DNA of 64,000 nt from Halopiger goleimassiliensis (GCF_000455345.1 NZ_HG315690.1:588815-652814), one strand, 5' to 3'; positions 1-8,953 are shown, counted from the stretch's first letter. Numbers and translations: made by a program. The notes: a model not told the origin generated them from the letters alone.

Positions 1-699
1 CTCGCCGCTGACGTACTCCGTGTCGGGATCGACGAAGAAGTACAACGGGCCGACGAGGTCCTCGTAGCTGGCCGGTCGGTCGCGGGGGAGTTCGTCGGGG
101 AACTCCTCGGAGTTCTCCACGACGTACGGCGAGATGGCGTTGACCGTGATACCGTCGTCCTGCGTGTCGGCCGCGAGCATCCGCGTGAACATCAACACAC
201 CGGTCTTCGCGACGAAGTACGGGAAGTTCCCCGGGCTGACCAGCCCCTTCTCGCTCGAGGCGTAGCCGAGGTTGACGATCCGGCCGTACTCCGCCTCGCG
301 CATCGTGGGCAGCGCCCGCTTCGAACAGAGGTAGGTGCCGTTGAGGTTCGTCTCGAGCACCCGGTTCCAGGTCTCGAAGTCGATCTCCTCCCAGTGGCGG
401 GGGGCGAAGTCGCCGACGTTGTTGACCAGCACGTCGACCGACCCGAGGTCGGCCTCGACGGTCGAGAAGATCCCGTCGACGCTCTCGGGGTCGGTCACGT
501 CGCCCTGGACGGTAGTCACCGCCGGCGCACCGCGCTCGCGTGCGTCCTCGGCGACCTCGCGGGCGGCATCGGCGCTGGTGTGGTAGTGGACGGCCGTCCG
601 TGCGCCACAGTCGGCGAGCGCGAGCAGGAGTGCGCGACCGACGCCGCGCGCGCTCCCCGTCACGAGCGCCGTCTGGTCGGAGATGTCGGGTCCGTTCAT
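1..699 (-). CDS. SDR-family oxidoreductase, partial (C-terminus off the left edge)
   Basis: Classical short-chain dehydrogenase/reductase, a cytoplasmic NAD(P)-dependent alcohol/ketone oxidoreductase of unknown substrate. The 233 residues present include the nucleotide-binding motif TGSARGVG (14-21), the structural motif NNVG (93-96, usually NNAG) and the active-site YxxxK (Y161, K165) with serines at 148-149. The last 15-25 residues lie outside the window. The ATG is preceded at once by a strong Shine-Dalgarno GGAGGTGAT, which is unusual here and fixes the start. It is divergent from the uspA gene to its right. The family is certain; substrate cannot be read from sequence, and 3-oxoacyl-ACP reductase-like annotations would be over-precise. 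Confidence 0.9.
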   Translation of the reverse strand, partial: MNGPDISDQTALVTGSARGVGRALLLALADCGARTAVHYHTSADAAREVAEDARERGAPAVTTVQGDVTDPESVDGIFSTVEADLGSVDVLVNNVGDFAPRHWEEIDFETWNRVLETNLNGTYLCSKRALPTMREAEYGRIVNLGYASSEKGLVSPGNFPYFVAKTGVLMFTRMLAADTQDDGITVNAISPYVVENSEEFPDELPRDRPASYEDLVGPLYFFVDPDTEYVSGE

Positions 700-821
700 A
701 TCACCTCCTGAACGGGGCCAGCCCTAACCCGCTATCGATCGGTTCCGGCCGGTTCCGTCGCGACCACTGCCCCGTGGACCGATCGTCCGGGTCGACAGTT
801 CGGTCCTCCTCTTCGCGTGGA

Positions 822-829
822 TTTACAAT
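822..829 (+). promoter_or_regulatory. TATA-like box for uspA-1
   Basis: TTTACAAT centred about 27 bases before the ATG at 852. This is the spacing expected when transcription starts at or next to the start codon (leaderless mRNA). No Shine-Dalgarno is visible. Confidence 0.45.
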
Positions 830-851
830 CGGTGATGTCCCTACTGGAAGT

Positions 852-1304
852 ATGGAACTGAACACCGTGTTGCTGGCCGTCGGTCCGGGCGACGCCGACC
901 GAAGCGACGACCTCGCCGAAGCCGTCCTGCAAGTCGCCGGGCCGGCGGACGCGACGGTCGTCCTCGCTCACGTCTTCACGGACTCCGAGTACGACGAGGT
1001 CGTCTCCCGCCTCGAGTTCGACGACGAGGCGGCGATCGAACCCGACGAAGTCGCCCGCCGCCACGCGACGATCCGCGAACTGCAGGACTTTTTCGACGAC
1101 CACGGCCTCGCGTACGAGACGCGCGGGTCGGTCGGCGACCACGGCGAGGCCATCGTCGATCTGGCCTCGGACGTCGACGCCGACCGCGTCGTCGTCGGCG
1201 GCCGTCGCCGTTCCCCGACCGGAAAGGCCGTCTTCGGATCGACCGCACAGGAGGTGCTGCTCTCGGCCCCCTGTCCGGCGACGTTCGTCCGGAGCGACGA
1301 GTGA
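852..1304 (+). CDS. Universal stress protein (UspA family), paralogue 1
   Basis: A 150-residue single-domain UspA protein. The C-terminal half has the ATP-binding signature of the ATP-binding Usp subfamily: GGRRRSPTGKAVFGS, i.e. G-x2-G-x9-G-S/T-like glycines followed by serine. The N-terminus (NTVLLAVGP) forms the first beta strand. It is likely a cytoplasmic dimer; the precise role is unknown for almost all archaeal members. ATG 852 is chosen because a TATA-like box lies 27 bases upstream and homology starts there; the open frame further upstream is not credible. The next gene is a clear paralogue in the same direction with its own promoter, so the pair looks like a tandem duplication. Confidence 0.9.
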   Translation: MELNTVLLAVGPGDADRSDDLAEAVLQVAGPADATVVLAHVFTDSEYDEVVSRLEFDDEAAIEPDEVARRHATIRELQDFFDDHGLAYETRGSVGDHGEAIVDLASDVDADRVVVGGRRRSPTGKAVFGSTAQEVLLSAPCPATFVRSDE

Positions 1305-1385
1305 TACCGCCGCCGATCACCGTGCGTCCAACGACGAGTGCAGCGTTCATTCCGCCCCTCTTCTGTAATTCTGCAAGTACGGGAA

Positions 1386-1393
1386 TACTTAAG
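1386..1393 (+). promoter_or_regulatory. TATA-like box for uspA-2
   Basis: TACTTAAG centred about 27 bases before ATG 1418, a textbook haloarchaeal leaderless promoter position. It shows the second usp gene can be transcribed independently of the first. Confidence 0.5.
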
Positions 1394-1417
1394 CGGGTCG
1401 CAACGCCAATAGTTGTC

Positions 1418-1882
1418 ATGGCTATCGATACGGTCCTGCTCGCTGTCGGCCCGATGGATACGGTCCGCGCCGAGGAACTCGCCGAGACCACCCTCGAGAT
1501 CGCCGACCCGCTGGGGGCGACGGTCGTGATCGGCCACGCCTTCACGGACGAGGAGTACGAGGAGTTCCGGGAGGAGCTGGGCTTCGAGGCCCGCGTCGAG
1601 AACGTCGATCCCGACGAGGTGGCCCGCCGTCGACCACCCGTCGGCGACCTCGAGGAGATGATGGAAGCGGCCGGCGTCGACTACGAAGTCCGTGGCGAAC
1701 GCGGCGAGGTCGCCGCCAAGGTAGTCGACATGGCCATCGACGTCGACGCCGATCGGATGATCCTCGGCGGCCGTCGCCGCTCTCCCGCGGAGAAGGCCGT
1801 CCTCGGGTCCGTCTCCCAGGAGATCATCCTTCAGGCCCCCTGTCCGGTCACGTACTTCCGGGATCTCGACGTCATGGAGTGA
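1418..1882 (+). CDS. Universal stress protein (UspA family), paralogue 2
   Basis: A 154-residue UspA protein, collinear with its upstream neighbour through both halves: both start with TVLLAVGP and share the nucleotide-binding segment GGRRRSPAEKAVLGSVSQE. In the middle this copy has RRPPVGDLEEMMEAAG, while the first has a different loop, so specificity or partner choice may have diverged. It is predicted to be cytosolic and probably binds ATP. The start is supported by the TATA-like box 27 bases upstream. Function beyond stress-associated nucleotide binding cannot be stated. Confidence 0.9.
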   Translation: MAIDTVLLAVGPMDTVRAEELAETTLEIADPLGATVVIGHAFTDEEYEEFREELGFEARVENVDPDEVARRRPPVGDLEEMMEAAGVDYEVRGERGEVAAKVVDMAIDVDADRMILGGRRRSPAEKAVLGSVSQEIILQAPCPVTYFRDLDVME

Positions 1883-2026
1883 CGCGTCGCGTCGGTCGGA
1901 TCTCGAGATACCTCATCGGTGCTGTTTCTGTGGAATATCGTGCGGATGGCACACTCGCAGCACGGAGATCCACAGTTGATCAGTACAGCCCACAGATTTT
2001 TCACTGCAGAAGACTACTCGGAAATA

Positions 2027-2191
2027 ATGCTCTCTGAACTTCTGGTTATTACGGCTATAAGCAGTATTTTCGTTGGGATACCGCTCGTTCTTTTGTTAAG
2101 TAAGATACTCAGAGGTGAGTTCTGGCCGGGACGGATATACGCCCAATACAAGGAAGGTAAACACGACGTTTCTAATTCTGATGATAGGTAA
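2027..2191 (+). CDS. Small hypothetical single-pass membrane protein
   Basis: A possible 54-residue protein starting MLSELLVITA, with one strong hydrophobic segment (about residues 4-24) followed by a basic/polar tail (KILRGEFWPGRIYAQYKEGK). An in-frame alternative start at 1919 would add 36 residues. The sequence is clearly AT-richer than the neighbours and uses codons such as TTA, ATA and AAA that are rare elsewhere in the window, so it may be recently acquired, a remnant, or not a gene. No family recognised. Called mainly because the hydrophobic helix and basic C-terminal side look protein-like. Confidence 0.3.
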   Translation: MLSELLVITAISSIFVGIPLVLLLSKILRGEFWPGRIYAQYKEGKHDVSNSDDR

Positions 2192-2340
2192 GCAATGCTA
2201 CTGATCACCCGCTCGATCGAACGAGCATCGAGCACAACTTCGAGTGACGACCGACCCGATCCCGTTTGCAACCCCGAGCCGCTACCGAACGTCCCCGGTT
2301 CCGACGAGGTCCGCAGGTCGAACCAGTCCCGTAATCGTCC

Positions 2341-4041
2341 TCAGGCCAAGCCGATTCGCTCGCTGTAGGCTCCGTGTCGTCGCTCGAAGACGGACATGAT
2401 CTCGCCCATCGTCGCGTAGGCCTTCACGGCGTCGACGATGTACGGCATCGCGTTCTCGCCGCGCTCGAGGGCCTCGTCGAGCGCCTCGAGCGTCTCCTCG
2501 ACCACCGCGTCGTCGCGTTCCTCCTTGACCGACTCGAGGCGTTCGCGCTGGCGTTCCTGGGCGGTCTCGTCGACCTGCAGGATGTCCGGGCTGGTGTCCT
2601 CCTCGAGGGTGTACTCGTTGACGCCGACGACGACCTCCTCGCCGCGTTCGACCCGTTCCTGGTACTCGTAGGCGGCGTCCTGGATCTCCCGGTGGAAGTA
2701 GCCGTCGTCGATCCCCTGCAGGATGCCGTCCCGAACGGAGCCGTCTCCCATGTCGCGGATCTCCTCGATGTAGGCCATCGCCTCCCGTTCGATCTCGTTG
2801 GTCAGCGACTCGACGGCGAAGCTCCCGCCCAGCGGGTCGACGATGTCGGCGACGCCGGACTCCTCGGCGATGATCTGCTGGGTGCGAAGGGCGACCCGAA
2901 CGGCCTCCTCCGAGGGCAGTGCCAGCGCCTCGTCGAAGCTATTCGTGTGCAGCGACTGGGTACCGCCGAGGACGCCCGCGAGCGCCTGGATCGTCACGCG
3001 GACGATGTTGTTCATCGGCTGCTGAGCGGTCAACGACTGGCCCGCCGTCTGGGTGTGGAACTTCAGCCGCTTCGATTCCGCGCGCTCGGCGTCGTACCAC
3101 TCGTCCATCACGCGGGCGTAGATCCGCCGGGCGGCCCGGAACTTCGCGATCTCCTCGAAGAAGGAGTTGTGGCAGTTGAAGAAAAAGGAGAGGCGGGGCG
3201 CGAACGCGTCGACCTCGAGGCCGCGGTCGACGGCGTCCTCGACGTAGCCGAAGCCGTCGGCGAGCGTGAACGCGAGTTCCTGGACGGCCGTGGAGCCGGC
3301 CTCGCGAATGTGATAGCCCGAGATCGAGATGGGGTGGAACTTGGGGGTCTCCTCGGTCGAGAACTCGACGACGTCCGTGACGAGGTCGAGCGAGGGTTCC
3401 GGGGGGATCACCCACTCCTTCTGGGCGATGAACTCCTTGAACATGTCGTTCTGGAGGGTGCCCCGGATCTCCTCGCGGGGAACGCCCTGCTGGTCGGCCA
3501 GCGCGACGTACATGGCGTAGATCACCGGCGCGGAGGGGTTGATCGTAAAGCTCGTGGAAATCTCGCCGAGGTCGATCCCGTCGAACAGGATCTCCATATC
3601 GCGCAGCGTGTCGACCGCGACGCCCTCCTTGCCGACCTCGCCGTCGCTCATCGGGTCGTCCGAGTCCAGACCCATCAGCGTCGGCATGTCGAACGCGACC
3701 GAGAGCCCCGTCTGACCCTCGTCGATCAGGTAGTGGAATCGCTCGTTGGTCTCCTCGGCCGTCCCGAAGCCGGCGAACTGCCGCATCGTCCACGTCCGGC
3801 CGCGGTACATCGTCGGGTACGGCCCCCGGGTGTACGGTTCCTCGCCCGGAAACCCCAACTCCTCGAGGTAGTCGAGATCGGCGACGTCCTCGGGGGTGTA
3901 GAGGCGATCTACCTCGAGATTCGAGACGGTCGCGAAGCGATCCTGTCGTTCGCCGTGGCGCTCCAGCACCGGATCGAGCGTCTCACGGTCCCATTCCTCG
4001 GTCGCCTTGCGGATCGCCTCGAGGTCGTCGGCGTCGTACAT
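2341..4041 (-). CDS. mcmA1: Methylmalonyl-CoA mutase, large (catalytic) subunit
   Basis: Catalyses (R)-methylmalonyl-CoA to succinyl-CoA isomerisation with coenzyme B12, the last step of propionyl-CoA assimilation. At 566 residues it contains only the substrate-binding TIM barrel, with TRGPYPTMYRGRTWTMRQ and the FAGFGTAEETN segment near residues 85-115. The cobalamin-binding domain (DxHxxG) is absent, as usual in archaea where it is a separate small subunit. That subunit and the MeaB-like chaperone are not in this window. Start chosen at MYDADDLEAI, where family alignment begins; an in-frame extension upstream is GC-noise. Functional partner in the window: the acyl-CoA carboxyltransferase at 53163. 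Confidence 0.93.
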   Translation of the reverse strand: MYDADDLEAIRKATEEWDRETLDPVLERHGERQDRFATVSNLEVDRLYTPEDVADLDYLEELGFPGEEPYTRGPYPTMYRGRTWTMRQFAGFGTAEETNERFHYLIDEGQTGLSVAFDMPTLMGLDSDDPMSDGEVGKEGVAVDTLRDMEILFDGIDLGEISTSFTINPSAPVIYAMYVALADQQGVPREEIRGTLQNDMFKEFIAQKEWVIPPEPSLDLVTDVVEFSTEETPKFHPISISGYHIREAGSTAVQELAFTLADGFGYVEDAVDRGLEVDAFAPRLSFFFNCHNSFFEEIAKFRAARRIYARVMDEWYDAERAESKRLKFHTQTAGQSLTAQQPMNNIVRVTIQALAGVLGGTQSLHTNSFDEALALPSEEAVRVALRTQQIIAEESGVADIVDPLGGSFAVESLTNEIEREAMAYIEEIRDMGDGSVRDGILQGIDDGYFHREIQDAAYEYQERVERGEEVVVGVNEYTLEEDTSPDILQVDETAQERQRERLESVKEERDDAVVEETLEALDEALERGENAMPYIVDAVKAYATMGEIMSVFERRHGAYSERIGLA

Positions 4042-4251
4042 GGATGCAATATTTGCCAGCCTGGTTGGTAAGGATTCCGGGGTGTGGTATCGAACGACAT
4101 CCAGGTCGGTATCGCAACACCTTTTTTCGAACCACCGAAAGCGTGCCGTAGTCATGCATATCGGGGAGGGTTCGGTTCCACTGATCGTCGCCCAGCAGGG
4201 ATCGTCCGCCCCTGTCTCGAGGGCCACGTCGCGTCACGGAGGGTCCCAGTA

Positions 4252-4920
4252 ATGTATCTCGTCGTCATCGGAGCCGGGAAAACCGGCCGAAGCCTGGTCG
4301 AACTCGCAGTCGAAGACGGACACGACGTGGTCGTCGTCGAAATCGACGAGGAGAAGGCGAACGCCATCTCCGCCGACTACGACTGTCTCGTGTTGCACGC
4401 CGACGCGACGAACGACGGCACGCTCCAGGACGCGGGGATCGACCGGGCCGACGCCGTGATCTCCACGACGAACGTCGACGCCGTCAACATCATGGTGATG
4501 TTGCTCGCCCAGGAACACGACGTGCCCAACCTGTTGAGCGTCGTCCACGAGCCGGCACACCTCCCCGTTTTCGAGAAGATCGGCGTCAACGTCATCGAGA
4601 ATCCCCAGCGGCTGATCGCCGAGTACCTGTATCACTCCGTTCAGTATCCCGGGGTCAGCGACTTCGTCGAACTCGCCGACGGGACGGAACTGGTCGAACT
4701 CGCGGTCGATCCGGGATCGCCCGTCGCCGACCAGTCCCTGGCTGACGCGAAGTCGTCGGGCGAGCTTCCGGAGGGCTGTCTCGTCGTCGCCCTGCAACGC
4801 GGCGACGAGTTGTACCCGCCGGACGGGACGACGGTGCTCTCGGCCGGTGACGACGTGACGCTGCTCGTCGACGACGAACACATCGACGACGCAATTGCGG
4901 CCTTTTCCTCGCCCGAGTGA
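4252..4920 (+). CDS. trkA: Trk potassium uptake system, RCK regulatory subunit TrkA
   Basis: A 222-residue soluble gating subunit that binds to the cytoplasmic face of TrkH. Residues 1-140 form the RCK-N Rossmann fold with GAGKTG (7-12) and an acidic residue ending beta-2 (VVVVEID), typical of NAD(H)/nucleotide binding. Residues about 145-220 are the RCK-C (TrkA_C) domain (ELVELAVDPGSPVADQSL). Its TGA lies directly before the trkH ATG, so the two form an operon. Regulation of archaeal Trk by ATP/NADH or cyclic di-AMP through RCK domains is known for relatives, not shown here. Confidence 0.93.
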   Translation: MYLVVIGAGKTGRSLVELAVEDGHDVVVVEIDEEKANAISADYDCLVLHADATNDGTLQDAGIDRADAVISTTNVDAVNIMVMLLAQEHDVPNLLSVVHEPAHLPVFEKIGVNVIENPQRLIAEYLYHSVQYPGVSDFVELADGTELVELAVDPGSPVADQSLADAKSSGELPEGCLVVALQRGDELYPPDGTTVLSAGDDVTLLVDDEHIDDAIAAFSSPE

Positions 4921-4922
4921 GT

Positions 4923-6467
4923 ATGGTATCGGTGCAGTTCGGAACCGTCGCGCGCGACGTCGGCCGCATACTGCGAGTCGTCGCGCTGATGCCGCTCGCC
5001 TCGATTCTCGTCGCCGTCGTCGTCGGCGAGTTCTACGCCGTTCCCGCGTTCGTCGCCACCGCCGTCGTGTTCGCCGCCGTCGGGACGGGCCTCGCCCGGC
5101 GGTACGCGGACGCGCCGCAGCCGGGCAAACTCCACGGGATGATGATCGCGGCGGCGGCGTGGGCGTTCGTCGCCCTCCTCGGAAGTCTCCCGTTCCTGCT
5201 CGTCGCTGGAACGATCGCGTACGGCCCGTCGTGGCTCGCCACGCCCGAACTCGGCGAGACGACCGCGGCGTTTCTGCGGCCGTTACACGCCGTCTTCGAG
5301 AGCATGAGCGGCTACACCTCGACCGGTCTCACGATGGCGACCGACGAATCGACGCTGCCGTCGTCGATCCAGTGGTGGCGCTCGTTCACGGAGTGGGTCG
5401 GCGGCGTCGGCGTGATCGTCCTCACGGTCGGCATCCTCGCCAGGCCGGGCAGCGGCTCGCTGACCCTCTACGAGAGCGAGGCCCGCTCCGAGAAGATCCA
5501 CCCCAGCATCGTCTCGACGGCGCGGGACATCTGGAAACTCTACCTCGGGTTCACGGTCGGAGCGATCGCCCTCTTCTTCCTCGCCGGCATGCCCGTCTGG
5601 GACGCGATCAACCACGCGATGACCGCCATCTCGACGGGCGGATTCTCGGTTCACGCCGACTCGATCGGCCACTACGGCGAGCCGCTCATCGAGTACGCCG
5701 TCATCCCCGTGATGGTCGCGGGATCGATCGCCTTCCCCGTCCACTACCTCATCTTCAAAGGGGAGATCCGGAACCTCTACGCCGACCTCCAGACCCGCTG
5801 GGTGTTCATCTGGTTCACCGTCGGCAGCGCGGTCCTGATCGCGATCCTCTCGCTGCGCGGGTTCTACGGCTCGCTCGAGGAGACGATACGGATCGGCCTG
5901 TTTCAGTTCGTCTCTGCGACCTCGAACGCCGGGTTCGGGACGGCGACGCTCGGCGGGGGGACCGAGCAGGTCTGGACGGCCGACGCGATCCTCTTTCTCT
6001 GTCTCGGGATGTTGACCGGCGCGGCAGCCGGGTCGACGGTCGGCGGCCTGAAGCTCATCCGCGTCATCACGCTCGTGAAAGGGGTCCGGTGGCGCATCAG
6101 CGGAGTATTTACGCCGGTCTCCGCGGTGCGACGCCTGCAACTCGGCGATCGGCGGCTCTCGGCGGACCAGGCCGCGAAGGAGATCGAAGAGGCCGCGATC
6201 GTACTGGTGCTCTGGTTCGCGTTTCTCGCGATCGGGATCGCGGTCATGCTGGCGATCCTCCCGACCGAGACGCCCACGGAGTACGTGATCTTCGACGTGA
6301 TGAGCGCCCAGAGCACCGTGGGGCTCGACACCGGTATCACCGGGGTGGAGATGCCCAACGCCGGGAAAGCGGTGCTGATCATCAACATGTGGGTCGGCCG
6401 TCTCGAGATCATCCCCGTCGTCGTCCTGCTCCGCGGGGCGTTGCTCCGGTTTGATCTCTACCGGTGA
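4923..6467 (+). CDS. trkH: TrkH-family potassium uptake transporter
   Basis: A 514-residue integral membrane K+ transporter/channel with fourfold repeated M1-P-M2 units. All four selectivity loops can be read, each with its conserved glycine: SGYTSTGLT, AISTGGFS, SATSNAGFG and AQSTVGLD. It imports potassium, the main compatible cation of salt-in haloarchaea. ATG 4923 sits two bases after the trkA stop; an alternative GTG at 4917 overlaps that stop by four bases and would add two residues. Co-transcription with trkA is very likely. Confidence 0.93.
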   Translation: MVSVQFGTVARDVGRILRVVALMPLASILVAVVVGEFYAVPAFVATAVVFAAVGTGLARRYADAPQPGKLHGMMIAAAAWAFVALLGSLPFLLVAGTIAYGPSWLATPELGETTAAFLRPLHAVFESMSGYTSTGLTMATDESTLPSSIQWWRSFTEWVGGVGVIVLTVGILARPGSGSLTLYESEARSEKIHPSIVSTARDIWKLYLGFTVGAIALFFLAGMPVWDAINHAMTAISTGGFSVHADSIGHYGEPLIEYAVIPVMVAGSIAFPVHYLIFKGEIRNLYADLQTRWVFIWFTVGSAVLIAILSLRGFYGSLEETIRIGLFQFVSATSNAGFGTATLGGGTEQVWTADAILFLCLGMLTGAAAGSTVGGLKLIRVITLVKGVRWRISGVFTPVSAVRRLQLGDRRLSADQAAKEIEEAAIVLVLWFAFLAIGIAVMLAILPTETPTEYVIFDVMSAQSTVGLDTGITGVEMPNAGKAVLIINMWVGRLEIIPVVVLLRGALLRFDLYR

Positions 6468-6572
6468 CGGCTTCGAGGCTGCGAGCCGACTTGCTGCCGT
6501 GATCGGAGCGAAACGAAACCGGGTAATCGGGCGACGGTCGACCCCTCAGCGGGTCCGAAGTGTGACCGGGGG

Positions 6573-7379
6573 TCAGTCGCCCGACTGGAGCCGCTGGGTC
6601 GTCTGGACGAGCGGGTGGTGGGCGTAGTCGACGACTTCGATGTCGTCGATCCGCTCGAGTCCCTCTTTCTCGGCCGTCTTGGCCATCCCGAGGTCGATCT
6701 CCCGATCGACGACGATCACGTAGGCGTCCATCTCGTCGATCCCCAGGCGATCGGCCGCGAGCACGCGGTGGTGGCCGTCCGCGAGCAACAGCGTCCCCGC
6801 GTTGTCGATGACCACCAGCGGTTCGGCCAGCCCGCGCTCGAGTTCGTAGCGCCGCCCCTCGAGTTCGTCGGCGTAGACCCGCCCCTGGGTCGGCGTCAGC
6901 GCCTCGAGGGCGACGGTCCGTCGCTCCTGCTCGAGGTCGATCTCGTGGATCTGTTCCAGGGTTCGCATCAGTTTGCCCACCTTCTGGGGCGTCGCGCGTT
7001 CGATCTGGCTGCGGACGACGTCGGCGTTGGAGATGATGCCCACCAGGTTGCCGGCGTCGTCGACGACGGGGAGTTTCTGGATCCCCGACCGGAGGATGAC
7101 GCGGGCGGCGTCGTTGACCTTCATCTCGGGGTGGGCGACGAGCAGGTCGGTCGTCATCACCTTGAAGATCGGTTCGTCCTCGTCGGCGAGCAACAGATCG
7201 CGGGCGCTGACGAACCCCTCGACCCGACGGCGTTCACAGACCGGATAGCCGCTGTGGTCGTCGCTCTCGGCGATGCGTTTCGCGACGGCTCCGACGGTCG
7301 CGTCCGGCGAGACCGTGGCCACGTCGCGGGTCATGTACTCCTGGACCTGCGCCTTGCTCCTGTCCGACGTGACCTCCAT
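6573..7379 (-). CDS. CBS-pair protein with C-terminal ParB/SerK-like domain
   Basis: A 268-residue protein. Residues about 10-125 form a tandem CBS pair (MTRDVATVSPDATVGAVAKR; SGIQKLPVVDDAGNLVGIIS), which usually binds adenine nucleotides or cyclic di-AMP. Residues about 140-260 are a ParB-like fold with the signature LLLADGHHRVLAADRLG. The DGHHR motif occurs in ParB-like nucleases and also in the archaeal ADP-dependent serine kinase SerK/SbnI family, so a kinase role is as plausible as DNA binding. ATG 7379 is picked because the CBS homology begins just after it. It lies between trkH and the RCK-DHH phosphoesterase. The domain calls are firm, the activity is not. Confidence 0.85.
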   Translation of the reverse strand: MEVTSDRSKAQVQEYMTRDVATVSPDATVGAVAKRIAESDDHSGYPVCERRRVEGFVSARDLLLADEDEPIFKVMTTDLLVAHPEMKVNDAARVILRSGIQKLPVVDDAGNLVGIISNADVVRSQIERATPQKVGKLMRTLEQIHEIDLEQERRTVALEALTPTQGRVYADELEGRRYELERGLAEPLVVIDNAGTLLLADGHHRVLAADRLGIDEMDAYVIVVDREIDLGMAKTAEKEGLERIDDIEVVDYAHHPLVQTTQRLQSGD

Positions 7380-7450
7380 GCCTCGCCGTACGGACCGGGC
7401 GCGCAAAAGTACTGTTATCGGCCTCCCGCCCCCGACGGCATCCGCACCGA

Positions 7451-8953
7451 TCAGGCCGACTCGCCGTCGCCGCGCTCGCCGGCGTCGGTGAACAGCCACT
7501 CGCTGGTCCGGTCGTACGCGCCGACCGGGACGCCGGGTCTGGTCTCGATCGCCTCGAAAAAGCGGTTCGTGATCACTTCCTCGACGACGCTGACTATCGA
7601 ATCGACCTCCTCGTCGTCGTCCACGTCGCCCAGGATCCCCACCTCGAGTTGGGCACCAGCCATGTCGGCGTGACCGCCAGCGCTGCCGATCCGCTCGAAC
7701 GCGTCGCGGAGGGTCTCGCCGAGGTCGACGTCGTCGGCGCGGGACCGGGCCGAGAGGTAGGCCATTTCGTCCCGGAAGCCAAACACCAGCGTCGTGTCGA
7801 CGCCCTCCATCGCGAGCAACTGGTCGGCCGCCTGCGGGAGCGCGTCCCGGTTCGAGAGGCGGCCGACGCTGGCGACGGCGACCGAATCACGCTGGTCCCG
7901 ATTCTTGATCGCCCGCGCGATGGTCTCTAAGGTTTCGCCCTCGATCGTCGGCTGTTCGATCTGCTCGAGGAGGCTCACGTCCGCGTGTCCCCAGAGGATC
8001 GACGCCGCCCGGAAGTCCGCGGGCGAGACCTCGCGGGTGAAGTCGCTGGTGTCGACGCGGATGCCGTAGAGTAACGCCGTGGCGGTCGCCGTCCCGAACT
8101 CGAGGTCGTACCGGTGCAGGAACTCGGTGAGGATCGTGCTGGTCGCCCCAACGTGTTCGCGAAGTTCGACGAACGTCCCGGGCACCGGTCCGCGCGGGGG
8201 ATGGTGGTCGACCACGATGTCGACGTGTAACGTCTCCGGGAGGCCGTCGTTGACGCCCGGCCGGGAGTGATCGACCAGCGCGAACGACGAGAACTCCTCG
8301 AGCGACGCCTGATCCTCGAGGTTGCGCAACGGGAGGTCGAGCAGGTTGACCATCGCCCTGTTCTCCTGGTGGGAGATTTCGCCGAAATAGCAGGCCTCGG
8401 CCTCGAGGCCGTGCCACTGGGCGATGTCGACCAGCGCGACGGCGCTTGCGATCGCGTCGGGGTCGGGATTGTCGTGGGTGACGACCGCCAGCGGCCCGTC
8501 GATCGACTGCAGTTGATGCCGGAGTTCGATCGCCGATTCCGCACCCGGGCCGAGGCTCACGTCGGCGACCCGGTCCGCGATCGCACTCTCGGCGTCGACC
8601 ACGTGATCGGCGAGGTCGCCGAACTCCGTTCGGTCGGCCGGCGTCGGGTTACCGCCCAGATACGCGACGATCGACGACTCCGGGAACCGTTCGCGGGCTC
8701 GCCGGAGCGCGACGCGGTTGACGTCGGTCCGATCTGCGCCGACGAAGACGGTCTCCGGGTCCTCGATCGAGGCGATCGCCGAGGGATCGGTCGGATCGGC
8801 CGCTCGAGCGGGGATGCTCGCGTCCCGCAGCGTCTCGACGATGCTCTCGTCGGCGGTGACGACGAGCAGGCGGTCGGTCCCGTCGCGCTCGGCCAGCTCC
8901 TCGATGATCCCGCGACAGACGCTACCGCAGCCGAGCACGAGCTGTAACCCCAT
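7451..8953 (-). CDS. RCK-N/DHH/DHHA1 phosphoesterase (cyclic di-AMP or oligonucleotide phosphodiesterase candidate)
   Basis: 500 residues. The N-terminal 130 form a TrkA-like Rossmann domain (LGCGSVCRGI). Residues about 155-330 form the DHH catalytic domain with DNPDPDAIAS, VDHSR, VDHHPP and VDTSDFTR carrying the metal-binding Asp/His. Residues about 385-470 form DHHA1 with GGHADMAGAQL, matching the GGHxxAAGA substrate motif. DHH-DHHA1 enzymes cleave short oligonucleotides, pAp or cyclic di-AMP. The fused potassium-type RCK-N domain and nearby trkAH suggest a signalling hydrolase rather than a RecJ nuclease. It starts 71 bases before the CBS gene in the same direction, so they may be co-transcribed. 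Confidence 0.88.
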   Translation of the reverse strand: MGLQLVLGCGSVCRGIIEELAERDGTDRLLVVTADESIVETLRDASIPARAADPTDPSAIASIEDPETVFVGADRTDVNRVALRRARERFPESSIVAYLGGNPTPADRTEFGDLADHVVDAESAIADRVADVSLGPGAESAIELRHQLQSIDGPLAVVTHDNPDPDAIASAVALVDIAQWHGLEAEACYFGEISHQENRAMVNLLDLPLRNLEDQASLEEFSSFALVDHSRPGVNDGLPETLHVDIVVDHHPPRGPVPGTFVELREHVGATSTILTEFLHRYDLEFGTATATALLYGIRVDTSDFTREVSPADFRAASILWGHADVSLLEQIEQPTIEGETLETIARAIKNRDQRDSVAVASVGRLSNRDALPQAADQLLAMEGVDTTLVFGFRDEMAYLSARSRADDVDLGETLRDAFERIGSAGGHADMAGAQLEVGILGDVDDDEEVDSIVSVVEEVITNRFFEAIETRPGVPVGAYDRTSEWLFTDAGERGDGESA

